Source of the DNA: Primula veris | Taxonomy: Eukaryota > Streptophyta > Magnoliopsida > Ericales > Primulaceae | Assembly (NCBI GenBank): GCA_963682055.1 | Contig: OY821744.1 | Location: 29,302,967-29,366,966 of the forward strand | DNA length: 64,000 nt | Direction: 5' to 3' | Shown: positions 20,871 to 32,185 of the stretch, in pieces | Layout of the letters: every line of letters begins with the position of its first letter | Numbering within the stretch: position 1 is the first letter of the stretch | The notes under the pieces: generated by a model | The model's input: only the letters and a program-made list of their open reading frames with translations | Told to the model about the DNA's origin: nothing | Database searches by the model: none | Translations under genes and position numbers: made by a program

Positions 20871-22087
20871 TTATGAGTAGACAAATCAATGAAAAAAGAA
20901 CTCTACATGCCCACATGCCACCAACAAATCCCATAACTTACTTTTCAATTTGGACAAATTATTAATTTAACAAATCACAATGAAGGTCTGATCCGTTTTT
21001 ACTTTAATTAAATGGTTTTCAAAAAATGGAATTATCAATTAATGGAAAATCTCCAGAAATTTAATACAACTTTATATCGGTGAAGGAAATATCAAGATGA
21101 CCGATTGAATTTGCAAAGGTCTGTCATCTATAAGTGAAAAAGAGAAAGATTGTGAAATAATCGAGTGTTAATTATAGGTGCATCTATGAACCTCTTAATG
21201 TGTACCATTGAATCTAATCTAATGACTTAAATTTTTTGAAGGCAGGCTGCATTAAAAATTAGTAAGGCAGTAAAAATAGATCCCATTTTATCATGATTTT
21301 TATTTTGGTTATAACCGCTTTTTGGTAAAAGATACGTTTTTAAAATGAAAATGTTGTTTTAGACAAAAACAAGTTTTTATATATAAAAGAAATTGATTGC
21401 TTTTTGATGAAAAAAAATTGTTGTTTTTTGTATTTTTTATTCATAATAAACTATTTTTTAGATTTTTAGAAAGATTGGTTATGTGTTTTTTAGGGTTGAC
21501 TTGAATACAAGTTTTACTTTAAATTGGTTGAATTTTAATGAAGTGTGAGTTATTAACGAACATAAGATTAGGAGCTTCCGAGAGAAAGTATCAAAAATGT
21601 AACTTATAGATAATAATCCAATCTAAATTCATTTAGTTAACGCGTATCGTTTGATTTAGAGATGAATTACCATTGACATTGTTTTCTCTATCTATAAAAC
21701 GAATCATAATCTTACCTCCTAATTAATGTGACGAATTATATAAATAAACATTGGTGTCAAAAACAAAACAACGTAATCAGTGTAACCATATTTTGCCAGG
21801 TCTTTTGGTTGATATTTGATGAAAAAAAGATTTCGACAATTGACTATTTGGACTGGTAGGTAGGAGGGGCAGAATTAAATAAGATTCTTTTGTGGTTAAA
21901 ATTGCAAACTTAACAAAAAAGAAGTTATGGTGTCAATCTGAGTATCAACAGAGATTTCAAGCTTTGTGAGATAAGAAATTTGTGGTGTTCAAGGACTTCC
22001 CACATCTCTCATTCTCTCTTTAGTCTTTGCAAAAGTCTCTGGTTTTCAAGGATTAATCATTTCTAAGATTTTCTATTTGCAAAAACC
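20871..22087 (+). promoter_or_regulatory. Upstream region and 5' leader of the UGT gene
   Basis: The last ~570 bp are shared with the pseudogene's displaced promoter (7,263-7,925). The shared blocks end in the leader TCTCTGGTTTTCAAGGATTAATC, about 40 bases before the ATG. A TATATAAAT sequence lies at ~21,736, but the distance to the ATG (350 bp) makes its role uncertain. Bases 20,871-21,500 are AT-rich with no recognised feature. Confidence 0.4.
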
Positions 22088-23792
22088 ATGTCAACATACA
22101 TCTTGATGTTCCCATTCCCAGCACAAGGTCACATTATACCTATGTTAAACTTAGCCCACCAACTATCCATTCATGGACTAACACTCACAATTCTAGTCAC
22201 ACCAAAAAATCTACCAATTCTCGACTCTCTCCTTGAATCACACCCTTCTATCGAAACACTTGTTCTCCCTTTCCCAAAATACCCTTCTATTCCTGAAGGC
22301 GTAGAAAACATGAGAGATCTTGGCAATATTGGTACTTTACCAATGATAAATGCTCTTGGTCTGCTCCGTGGTCCGATCATCCAGTGGTTCAAGGACCATC
22401 CTAACCCCCCTATGGCAATCTTATCCGATTTCTTCCTTGGGTGGACCCTAAACTTAGCAAATGAACTCCGCATCCCTAGATTAGTTTTTTACTCTTCCGG
22501 AGCTTTTTTGACCGCTGTATTGAATTTTATCTGGAAAGATGTAAAGGCAACACTATCTTTACCCATGATTAAGTTTCATGATTTACCCAAATCGCCTATC
22601 TTTAGCGCCGAACATCTTCCCACCATATGCCGGGTGTACGTGGAATCGGATCCCAAGAGCGAGTTTCTGAAGGATAGCATGGTTGCAAATATGTCGAGTT
22701 ATGGTTGTATTTTCAATTCTTTTGATGCTTTAGAGGGTGTGTATTTGTCACATTTGAAAGAGAAATTGGGCCAGTCTCGTGTTTGGGGAGTTGGGCCAAT
22801 ATTAGGCCATGCCGAAACAAAGAAAGGTTTAGGCCCGGAAAAGTTGGCATGGCTTGACCGTTGTCCCGATGGGTCAGTTTTGTATGTTTGCTTTGGTAGT
22901 CAAAAGTTTCTAAATAAGGCCCAAATGGAGGTCTTGGCAGATGGGCTGGAAAAGAGTGGGGCCCGATTTATTTGGGTTGTTAAAAGTTTAACGGCCCAAC
23001 AAGAAGCATCTGGATACGGGTCTATACCTGACGGGTTCGAGGACAGAGTATGTGATAGGGGGTTGATTATTAAGGATTGGGTACCTCAGGCACAAATATT
23101 AAGTCACACGGCTGTAGCTGGTTAGTTATCAAGAATTATATCCGGTATCGAAAATTGCATTTCTGAGAATTGTACAGAAAATCACTTAACTCTCACCTTT
23201 TTACTTTACTTATAAAATCATAGAAACATGAAAGAATTGAATCATTATTTATTTCTAGAGATTATGCTTATATTAATCATAATACTAGTAGTAATTAACT
23301 TTTTATGTGGATTGTTATGTATGAATTCTATGTTTTTCTTTTCATATGTATCGTTTGCAAGTATGTTATGACGTAAATATTTTATTCGACCATTTATCAA
23401 ATCGTCGTTTACTACTTTCTGCTTCCGTTCCTGAACTTGGCAATTATATTGCAGGGTTTCTCAGTCACTGTGGATGGAACTCTCTGCTAGAAGGGATCAT
23501 GGCCGGGGTTACAATGCTTACGTGGCCAATGGAGGCAGACCAATTTGTGAACGCATGCCTATTGGAGGAGGATGTGGGATCCGCTATCCGAGTCTGTCAG
23601 GGGGCCGACTCAGTCCCTGACTCGACTGCGTTGGCTCGAACTATAGCCGAGTCAATGAGGGGTGTTACAAAGCAAAAGCTGAATGCAGAAAAAGTGAGAG
23701 ATAACGCTTTGGAAGCTGTGGGAAAAAACGGGAGCTCTGCGCTGGATTTAGATAATCTAGTTAAGGATTTGATCGAAATTCAAAGAGTGTGA
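22088..23792 (+). CDS. UDP-glycosyltransferase (family 1, UGT89-like)
   Basis: Two exons, 22,088-23,120 and 23,455-23,792, join in frame across a 334-bp GT...AG intron into 456 residues, the usual length for plant family-1 UGTs. The enzyme would move a sugar from UDP-sugar to a small acceptor in the cytosol. Visible landmarks are the catalytic His15 in AQGHIIP and Asp114 in ILSDFFLGW. The 44-residue PSPG donor-binding box spans 331-374 (from WVPQAQILSH through HCGWNS to WPMEADQ). The final Gln374 is the residue usually linked to UDP-glucose. AGVTM replaces the common AGVPM. Overall character (FPFPAQGHIIPMLNLAHQL, WPMEADQFVNA) suggests UGT89-type enzymes; the acceptor cannot be told. The intron splits the Gly345 codon inside the PSPG box. 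A broken paralogue lies at 15,317-16,002. Confidence 0.9.
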
Positions 23793-24085
23793 AATTGTGG
23801 CAAAAATTGAAAGTTTAAAACATAAATAGTCTATTGAGCAATATGTTCATGGTCTCTTTGGACTGGCTATTGGAGAGTGATATTGTAATTACAATAAGTA
23901 CGTTGTGTTATTGCTTCTGCTTTAGTCGTTGCCTGAATTTCTGATTGGTGTCCATGTGTCGACTATATGCTTGTCAAAGTTGATAGTTTCGGCTTTGGTA
24001 TGCTAAACTTCAAATCTCCATATTTAAGCTGTCTATCAAATAAGTTTTTTCGTCTTTCATGAAGTGCATTATTCTCACTGTTATT
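23793..24085. other. UGT 3' flank
   Basis: Presumed 3' untranslated and downstream sequence of the UGT. No other feature seen. Confidence 0.4.
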
Positions 24086-25460
24086 TCTTGTTTTTTTTAA
24101 ATATAAAATGCTTATTATTATTAAAAATAGCGTGCACATTACAAGTTCGATACTCCTGAAACAAGCTGCAAATGGCTAAGAAAATACACAGGTAAAAAAG
24201 CCCTACAACCCAAATCTTCTTACCCCTGATAAGTAAAAGCAAAATAAACCAAGAACAAGTAAAATACATACAAAACTCTAATCAACTGTCTAAATAAAGA
24301 AACATGAAATATTGATATCTGCAATGAACGTTCCGACAAAACAAACGAATGAGAATTGATGATTACAGTACGAGGCATAGTGACATTGAGACACAGAAAA
24401 GCCTAAACCAACTCGATCCGGCATAGCATACGCCATCAAGGTGTCAACACACAAAACCCGCTCATGAGAGGCCTACCAAGATGGTTCCAACAAAACAATC
24501 CAACTCTCACTTTCATAACGTCTACAACCAATAACCAAAAACCAATCGGTCCTAGTACCATATCGAAATAGAATTATACGCTCCAAACTATAATAATCAA
24601 TAACGGAAAATGACCAATTGCAGTTAACTAAACCAACTGAATCACCAGATAAGTCCTCAATGATAGCGAGCTCCGTCATCAAAACAGTATAAACAGTCAT
24701 CTAGAGATCGTAATTTATAAAATAACAACTTGAGCTAGCAAAAGTCATACAACCCAAATCAGTCTAAAAGACCAATAAAAATCACTAATCGGTAGTTAAT
24801 CTAAATGCGGAAAATCAAGTCAAGCAAAGGAAAGCGACATACCAAACATCGGCAAAAGAGGGCAAAGGAGGGCCTTACCGATCTCAACTTAGATCGGCTC
24901 GATAAGCTTCATCGGGGTGGCCATAACCCAATCTAGACATAACTACCAAGTATTAAAACCTTAAAAGCACCAAACAAGCACCGAAACAATTATCAATGTG
25001 CTGCAATCGCTCATACCAATCAGGACCCAATATGCTAATCTATTAACCCCAATAAAAAGATAATCATTGATACAATCGAAAGACCGAAGGTGGTCATCGG
25101 GGACCGCATGAGAGGAGGATGAGGTTGGATAGGAGGTGTTTTATTAGGATTGAGAGGAGGGTGATGGTGAGATGTGAAAACGGTTCGGGTCAGAACAGGT
25201 GAGGCCAGATCTGACATAGATCCCGAGAGTCGGAGCTTAGAAAAGGGGAGAGGAGAAGAGGGATGAGAGGTGCATATAGAGGAGATGAGAGGGGATGAGA
25301 AGAAATGAGAGAAGAGAGTTTGGGCTGCCCGGGGGCACGAGGTGCTACGACGCCACTCCCCCCGCCCCAGACAGGCGACGGCTTTATGTGTAGCTTGCGG
25401 TTTTGTGGGGTTAGACTTTAGAGAGAGAGAGGGCTCCAGAAAAACGTAAACAAAGCAAAA
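24086..25460 (-). mobile_element. Probable non-LTR retroelement remnant (no intact ORF)
   Basis: Compositionally distinct from its AT-rich surroundings. Read on the minus strand it begins with CTCTCTCTCTAAAGTC and a GC-rich leader (GGGGCGGGGGGAGTGG at ~25,360). It continues through a pyrimidine-rich CTCATC/CTCCTC region and ends in a TTAATAATAATAAG tail at ~24,110-24,120 next to a T-run. A GC-rich start and a simple (TAA)n tail resemble plant LINE-like or derived non-autonomous elements. No reverse transcriptase or endonuclease motif is visible, so the class is an inference. Confidence 0.4.
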
Positions 25461-28100
25461 GTATTCCTATTTCTTGGTTTTATGTTAGAATCTTTATAGC
25501 TTTTTGATGGTGCTCCTGTTTCATTCAAATTGGGAGAGAAAGATCTGTACAGACTGTACTAGAATAACTTACCAATGATACTTGGAATGCATTAAATAGA
25601 ACCCCGTCATGAGTGGCTCGTTAGGTTTTAAGGGTACACTATGCATTCTCCAGGTTTTTTTCATTTATGCAAGTGTTGATACCTTGCTGTTTGTATGAGT
25701 TGTATAAGAGGTTTTGTATGCCAATCTTCAATTGTGTGTGCCTAACACTCTCTTTATGGTTTGTTTCTTCATAAATCGTCGAGTCTCTTCATATTTCCAT
25801 TATCTGGTTAACGATTCTTAGCGATCTTAGTGACCTAAACTGCAATTAATTTGGTTGCCGGTGACTGATGATGTTGTAGAAATGTTTTTCTAGTGATGGG
25901 AGTTAAAATCTTCTCATAATTAATTGAATAAGTGGGATGATTACATGGAAAAAGTCAAATAGCATACAAATTTACACATGCAGTTACCGAAAGAGTTTGG
26001 TAACTCTGGTTAACCAGGTTGTCTCCATAAGTAATTAGGGTCGAAAGCGAAAGAGCTTGGTAATAAACTCAATGGATTTCCTTGTGGCTAAGCAAGATAA
26101 ATGAACAATTGTTTAAGAAATCATCAAATATTGGCAAACCATATATGGTCTACTTTGGCATGCTTGTGTATTTTCTGACATGTAAACTATTAGATTTTGA
26201 TTTGTTTGTAGTTAACAACTAGTAATAGTTAATATGCCAAATGTTTTCGCATTGACTTTGTTGAATTAATCAGTTTATTTTGTTCTCTCTTACTTTTGGA
26301 ATTTGTGGCTGTTCCTTCCGATATAACTTACATCTTTAAGAGAGTGAATTTTTTCGATCAATATATATGCATGTCAACCTGGGGAATGCATCTTCAAAGA
26401 CTTAATCACATTTTGGGTATAACAAAGCCTGCATAAAAGGGTTTATGAATATCTAATTTTTGTAAGTTAAGTTGGAGAAGGGTGTTTAAATCTGTAGCAT
26501 TTTGAATTCTTACGCTTATATATCAGTATTGTGTTTCTTTTGAATAGTCTTTTATTGTGTGCCCATGAAACACTATCTTCTTTATTTAAACCAGAATGTA
26601 CGACAGAGATGGTTCATCGGTTGGTTTTGTTAGTGGTCTAGTTTTTGTGTCCTTCGATAATGGTACATTATTTGGTTTTATGTCGCTTCGATTTGTCCCA
26701 ACAAAAAAATATGCTCACGAATAAACTACTTCACAAAAGATTTAAAGAGAAAACAAAAGAAAATAAAAGGAGAAAATCTTGAAAAAGAAGTTGTACAATC
26801 TTAAAGGGTGAATTCCCCCGACCGACTTTAGTAACAAAGAAGGAATAGCATTCAGGAATGAGAAAAATGGCTTATCTGAAAATTGTCCTGAGGTTGACAA
26901 ATTGATTTTCAGAAGAAATATTTGCCGAAAGCTTGATCCATTATTATCCTTTTACTTTTCAAGGATCAAAGCTTTCAGATTCTTTGCTTTGGTAATATTC
27001 TTGTGAAAAACCGCCCTACATATGCTTTTCTTCCACTTAATTTCTCTCCACTTTTGTTTTAGTAAATAATTTAAGACCACTTTCTTAGTCCAGGGCAACT
27101 TTAAATATGATAGTGGGATTATCTCTACTCATTCTAGCTCTCGTGTGTTCACATTTACCTATTTGTTAAATTAGCATTGCACATTTGCACCAACCACTAA
27201 TATCTCCAATGATGACTTTCAGCTCTTATCATATAATGATAGTATGATTACTAAAGAATATTTAAGTTGCTATCCTAGCTAAGCAAGTCGTCACAAGAAA
27301 TTGGTTTGTTTTCTAATCAAAATTATGAAGAAGTTAACAACTAAAAGTGAAATGGTGGTTTTATTTGCTTTTTGTTGATAGTGGCTATCTTTTAGGCTCC
27401 TCTAAGCACAATGGGAAAATGATTATCCTGGGGTTGTTCTCTTATTTTCTTTTTTTAATTATTTTTGTTTCTCTATGACGATGTATGATAGCGGAAAGTT
27501 TATTTTTTGAGAAATGTTGACAAACACTAAAGCCAGCTCGGCTTAATTATACTTTTCATATCATCCGTTGACGGTTGTCTACTTTCCGCCAACTTATCAG
27601 CTTGGGTCTACTTGTTTTGATAAATAATTGGGCTTAAGTTTGAGTTTATTTCTCATTGGTACCTGAAACGCATTTATGGAACTAGTTTTACCTACATCAT
27701 ACCTTAAGTAACTAGCATAGTAAATGATCAGGAAAAAAGAAAATTACTAAGGGTTTGTTGTGCTGCAACTTGTAAGTGAATGAGCTGATTTATTTGACAC
27801 TAAAAAGAAAGGTTAGGTTCAATTAGTTTTAACTTCTAGCCTTTTAAAGCCAAAAATTGAATAAAGTTTGGGCTAGTTAAGTTTATCTACCAAATGTAGT
27901 ATAAATCATAAGCAAAAAAAAAAGGCCAAGCGCTGAAAAACTGCAAAGAAACAATGCAGGAGTGTTTATTTTATAATTGTTCATATTCTGGTTAAGGGTC
28001 CACCATCTCTTTCCCATCAGAAGTTGGTTACTTAAGAGTAAAAATAAAGTGAGGAAAATTCTAATTATTTCTCTACCAATTCCCCCTTTTTCTTTTTAAC
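25461..28100. other. Intergenic, no feature recognised
   Basis: AT-rich non-coding sequence without long ORFs, clear repeats or RNA genes that I could see. Confidence 0.4.
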
Positions 28101-28104
28101 TATA

Positions 28105-28113
28105 CTATAAATA
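28105..28113 (+). promoter_or_regulatory. TATA box of the Josephin-like gene
   Basis: CTATAAATA, the best TATA match upstream of the ATG at 28,449. It would give a leader of roughly 300 bases, most of which is the MITE at 28,233-28,435. Confidence 0.35.
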
Positions 28114-28232
28114 TGAGTGTTTTTCTCAAACTTGAAGAGTTTTCATAATAAACCATAAGGTGGAAACTTAAACAAAGTCTTTCGGGGATCTCTTCAATTT
28201 TAATCAAAGTTTCCAAATTCTCCTTCTCTAAA

Positions 28233-28435
28233 GCCTGGTTTGGTTGCAGTATTTAAGGGAATAGGCTGATTCCTTTATTTAATTTTTGTAGGTTGAGAGG
28301 ATTCATCCAGGTTAACGTTTCTACCTTTTTCATGTTAAAAATCCAGAAAACATAACTCTTAATATGATCAACCAAATTAAACCCAAGTTGTAAGTGAAAA
28401 AAGGCGACCCTAAGAAGCTGCAACCAAAAACAAGG
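28233..28435. mobile_element. MITE in the 5' leader of the Josephin-like gene
   Basis: The left end GCCTGGTTTGGTTGCAG and the right end CTGCAACCAAAAACAAGG are imperfect inverse copies. This is the 'CCTTGTTTGGTTGCAG' type of end seen in Tourist/Harbinger-like plant MITEs. A related end (GGCCTTGTTTGGTTGCAGC) occurs in the transporter intron at ~45,056. The right end lies 13 bases before the ATG at 28,449. Confidence 0.6.
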
Positions 28436-28448
28436 TATTTTTGGTATA

Positions 28449-28787
28449 ATGTCTGGTAGATTGAACTTCAAGCGAGACAAAACCTCATTTCAGAAACAAA
28501 ACTCTACAAAAGGAGGTTCTTATGAGAACAAGAGGCCCTATCTTGGTTGCAGATTCATATCGCCTATGAGATTTCTCAAAAATATAAAGGAGGAAGTGGC
28601 GAAAGCTCTGGTTTACGTGGCCAAAAGGACAAGAACGTCTCAAGATACTGCTGCATCATCATGTAGATCGAACACATCGGTTGCCCCGATGGATAATCAC
28701 AGAGTTGAAGCTGTTAACGATTGCATTCAGTTTATTAATGCTTCTTCTACCTCAAATATATCTAAACCGATATCTATTCACGACTAG
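28449..28787 (+). CDS. Small Josephin-like plant protein
   Basis: Single-exon ORF of 112 residues. It resembles the short plant proteins annotated 'Josephin-like'. The N-terminus is basic and Ser/Lys-rich, a central segment reads SPMRFLKNIKEEVAKALVYV (about 37-56), and a Ser-rich linker follows. A conserved C-terminal signature DNHRVEAVNDCIQFINAS (about 82-99) corresponds to the family's D-HRAEAI-DCI-FINSS. Despite the name, members lack the catalytic Josephin deubiquitinase domain and their role is unknown. No signal peptide or membrane segment. The first ATG has a plausible context (GGTATAATGTC). A MITE ends 13 bases upstream. Family assignment is from motif memory. Confidence 0.65.
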   Translation: MSGRLNFKRDKTSFQKQNSTKGGSYENKRPYLGCRFISPMRFLKNIKEEVAKALVYVAKRTRTSQDTAASSCRSNTSVAPMDNHRVEAVNDCIQFINASSTSNISKPISIHD

Positions 28788-29894
28788 TTTATTTTTTGAG
28801 ATGTTGAAAAGTAATTAATTCAAGCACTTGTATTGTTCAAGTTCATCTTGACTTAACCAGTGTTCAAGTGTCTAGACAGTTTAATTTCAACCGCCAGGAT
28901 GGTTGTATCGCGTCTAAATTTCATGTTTGATTTTTTTAAGGTTTCAAAATCGTAAAATGTACCTAAACATGTGTTTCCTAGGATTAGGAGTGAAAACTGA
29001 TCGAGAAAGAATCAAGAGTTTTGTTCTTGTGTTTCGTCGGATTTGTATTCCTTCTTGCTATAATACTATTTGGTATTAGCAAATAGCAACAATATTTCTG
29101 ATGAAGTGATTGAGTGACAAAGTCTTCTAGCGTTAAGTATAGGTTGATTATTGGATGGTAATTTCATTTTTTTCAATTTGTTTTTACATCCTATCATGAA
29201 ACCCCTTTCCTGGAGCTCATGTAGCTGGGAAGTAATATAAGATATTTCGGTTATGGCGTTCAGTCTTCAATCGGAATACTTTACCAGAACATTAAACTAA
29301 AATCGGTATAGTGACCTAAAAAAAAACTATTTTCCATACATCATAAAAGCACAAAACCTTCAAATTCTCAAATATTGGGTTGTAATCTCTCTCGTCCGGT
29401 TAGTGTATTGCTAATGTTTTGGTAAAAAAATAAATTTCAAAAATTGAACTTATGTCCTATCATCCTATGGGCAGTTAACCTCATGTTTGGCTGAAGCTGA
29501 AATCTAATTACACGGTCGTGACTTCAACCACTTGTTATTTCGACAAGCCGTAAAACCAGGGAAATCTCAACCAAAACCTTTTTATTCTATGAAAGTATCA
29601 ATCATTTTTTTTTCAAAAGCAGCAACCAGACCAGCACAAATTATCAGTATCCTTGAACGTACGAACGAAACTAATTAAGTGTTAAAGACTCATAAAGCAC
29701 TTTTTATGCCGATGAATGTTTAGATTGGTAATTCAATAAGTACAGACTTCATATATAATGTAAAGAAAACATGATTCAGCAGCGTTCGGTAATCATCCCA
29801 GACACATTCAAGACAGGATTCAAGAAATATCTAGACAAAGCGCGAGCGGAAGAGTAGTCGAAATTACAATTACAAGAAAATTCAATAAACCAAA
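28788..29894. other. Intergenic, no feature recognised
   Basis: 3' flanks of two convergent genes (28,449 + and 29,895 -). AT-rich, no coding or repeat structure seen. Confidence 0.4.
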
Positions 29895-30191
29895 TTACTT
29901 GGCAAATAAACCTCCGAATCCACCACTCTTTTTCTTGGGAGCTTGAACCGAGACAGTACCCTTGCGGGCAGGGGTAGGGGCAGACTCCTCATCATCATCG
30001 ACCTTCTTGAGGATAGGGTCGGTTTCGAAGAACTGGTCTTCCTTTTGCATTCCCCCTATTATCCAATCCAAGATGCTTTTCTCCTCACTACTCTTCCCCG
30101 AACCCTTAGTCGCCTTGCATAGTACCATTCTCTTCTCCCTCCTTATCGTCGTGACTACCGGTGTTGGGATGAACATGTTTAGTGAAGCCAT
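29895..30191 (-). CDS. TSP9: Thylakoid soluble phosphoprotein TSP9-like
   Basis: 98-residue single-exon gene. The start is taken at ATG 30,191 (MASLNMF); an in-frame ATG at 30,248 would add a Lys-rich, non-transit-like extension. Residues 1-~25 (MASLNMFIPTPVVTTIRREK, then VLC) look like a chloroplast transit peptide. The mature part carries the TSP9 hallmarks: a Lys/Ser-rich start (KATKGSGKSSEEKS), ILDWIIGGMQKEDQFFETDP, an acidic then basic region with RKGTVSV, and the C-terminal KKKSGGFGGLFAK. In spinach, TSP9 is a small basic, intrinsically disordered protein at photosystem II and its antenna. It is phosphorylated on Thr in the light and then released; the precise sites cannot be assigned here. 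No introns. Confidence 0.85.
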   Translation of the reverse strand: MASLNMFIPTPVVTTIRREKRMVLCKATKGSGKSSEEKSILDWIIGGMQKEDQFFETDPILKKVDDDEESAPTPARKGTVSVQAPKKKSGGFGGLFAK

Positions 30192-30375
30192 AGTAGAGTG
30201 AGTGTCAAGATAGTTTTGAAAAATAACTAGTTTTCTTTTTTTTTTCAAGAGGGTAAGTGAAGAATGAAGAGAATTTGGAGATGATATAATTTTAATTGGT
30301 GGAGTAGAGAAGTGATATTAGCCAAGTGGAAATGGAAGGTTGAGATTTGTGATGGAGTGTTTTCCCCACAAGCTC

Positions 30376-30392
30376 TCCACATGTGTCTTATC
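30376..30392 (-). promoter_or_regulatory. I-box and CACATGTGG element upstream of TSP9-like gene
   Basis: On the minus strand GATAAG (30,387-30,392) is followed by ACACATGTGG, about 190 bases before the ATG. GATAAG I-boxes next to E/G-box-like motifs are common in light-regulated photosynthesis promoters, which suits a thylakoid protein. Function not shown. Confidence 0.4.
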
Positions 30393-30521
30393 TCTTTTTT
30401 TCTCATAATAATGAACACCAAAAAAGAAAATATTATTATGAGAATACACAAATTTTAGAGCACAAACTAAATTTTAATGAGAATACAATAAGAAGCTTGT
30501 TTATGTTTTACTTCTTGCAGT

Positions 30522-30822
30522 TACGGCCGGTTTCGGTTCGGTTTTTAGCAAAACCAAAATCAAACATATTTTTCGGTTCGGTTTTTTTCGATTTCGGTCT
30601 TTTTTTTAACCGAATTGGACTGGGTTTTTTCGGTCCAGTTTCGGATTTTTTCGGTTTTTCGGGTTTTTTCGCTCTCGGGTTTTTTCGGTTTTTTTCGGTT
30701 TCGGTTTTATTGAAAACCGAAACCGACACGAAAAATTTTCGGTTTTTCGGTATCGATCTTTTTCGGTTCCGTTATCGGTTCGGTTCGGTTCGGTTTTTTC
30801 GGTTTTTCGCCCAACTCTTTAA
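30522..30822. repeat. CGGTTTTTCGG-rich element (hAT-like), sister of 1,545-1,870
   Basis: Dense CGGTTTCGGTTCGG and CGGTTTTTTCGG repeats, ending CGGTTTTTCGCCCAACTC, the inverse of the GGGCGAAAAACC start at 1,550. Apparent F/R/G-rich ORFs on both strands are repeat artefacts. Confidence 0.45.
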
Positions 30823-30839
30823 ACAAACACCAAAACACA

Positions 30840-31080
30840 CTCATCCGTTTCAAAATATAATTCCATTATGAAAAACACAAATTATTAAAAAAACAAGATT
30901 ATTACATTTTTTTTATACTTTTACTCTCATTTTTATTCATGCACATTCTCCTATAAACTAAAAGTATAACCAAATATGTAATATTACACAATTTTATTTT
31001 TTTTATTTTGAAAAAATGGATTTATATTGTGGAACAAGCTAAAATAGTATAGTAGACTTATATTTTGAAACGGAGAGAGC
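30840..31080. mobile_element. Stowaway/mariner-like MITE (CCGTTTCAAAATATAA ends)
   Basis: Left CTCATCCGTTTCAAAATATAA and right TTATATTTTGAAACGGAGAGAG are inverse copies. About 240 bp, AT-rich, non-coding. Confidence 0.65.
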
Positions 31081-31576
31081 CATATTCTAGTGTTTTTTTT
31101 TTTTTTTACTGATCTAAGTCTAGTTTTCATGGTTTATTGTTTCTTTCTTTTGAATTTTTTTGTTTTAAGAAAAAGGTGCATGTATTTATATTTGCAAGGC
31201 AAGAAGAATGCAGTAAGTCGGTATCTATTGAGAATATATTTGTGTTATTCTTCTGTTCTATATATAAAACTCTGTATCCAGCTCCATTTTATTCTAAGAG
31301 AAAATAATAAATTTTTGTTCTCATTTCGCTTTCTCTTTCTCTTCATTTCTTTATATTTTACGGTATCTAAAGTTCCGTTCACGCATAAAAACTATCATCT
31401 TTTACAGCACCTTTTTAATTTTGCTAATACATAAATTTATATTATTCAAAAAGTACAAAAAAGAACCAATCATTTTCAGTTGTAAGGTACAACAACCACC
31501 AAAAGTACGAAATCGACAATGATGCATGAAATGAACTACCTAAAATCTGAAATTGGGCTTAGATTGTATCTGCACC

Positions 31577-32185
31577 TCTAAAAATGTGTTTGGAATCTGA
31601 AAAAACTAACGGGAAAATGAAAATGAATTTTCAAGAAAACATTTTCTTATGTTTGTTTGTGTAGTAAAATCAATAGAAAATAAAATAAAATAAACTGTGA
31701 GTAAAATAAAAATAAATAAGAAATTTTTTGTGTGTATAATGAGAGAAAACATTTATTCCAAAAGTGAGAGTAAAATGAAAACAAATGGAAAAAGTGTGAC
31801 GAGCTCACTCTCTCTCCCTTTTTTTTTTTTTTTTTTTCTCTTGATTTTTCAACATTTCAAACACATGACCAAAAAATAATTTTTTTTTCTTTTCTTTTTC
31901 ATTTTTTTCATTTTACGTGAACTCATTTTCCACTAATGTGTTTGTAAGATCGGTAAGAAAATGGTGAAAGAGTTAGACTCATTTTTCTCATTTGTTTTTC
32001 TTTTCATCCAATTTTTAAAAGTAAAATGCTTCCCCTCATTTTACGCACATAATTTTCTCATAGTTTATTCATTTTATTTTTCATTGATTTTTTTATGTAA
32101 ACAAACACAAAAAAGTATTTTTTTAGAAAATTATTTTCATTTTCCCATTCATTTTTCATGTTACAAAGACACCCTAAAAATCAGT
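31577..32185. mobile_element. MITE with ~110-bp inverted arms
   Basis: The left arm (31,577-31,680) and right arm (32,085-32,185) are imperfect inverse copies. Shared blocks are GGGAAAATGAAAATGA, ATTTTC, GTTTGTTT and AAAATCAAT; the outer end is AGGGTGTCTTTGTAA-like. The interior is A/T-rich with poly-T runs. ORFs here are low-complexity. Confidence 0.55.

Noticed and set aside
23101..23125. Stop of the UGT exon 1 frame as a truncated enzyme
   Set aside because: A GT donor at 23,121 and an AG acceptor before 23,455 restore the PSPG box in frame, so the break is an intron.
30192..30248. N-terminal extension of the TSP9-like protein
   Set aside because: The extension (MKKKRKLVIFQNYLDTHST) is unlike a transit peptide, whereas the inner start MASLNMF gives a typical one.
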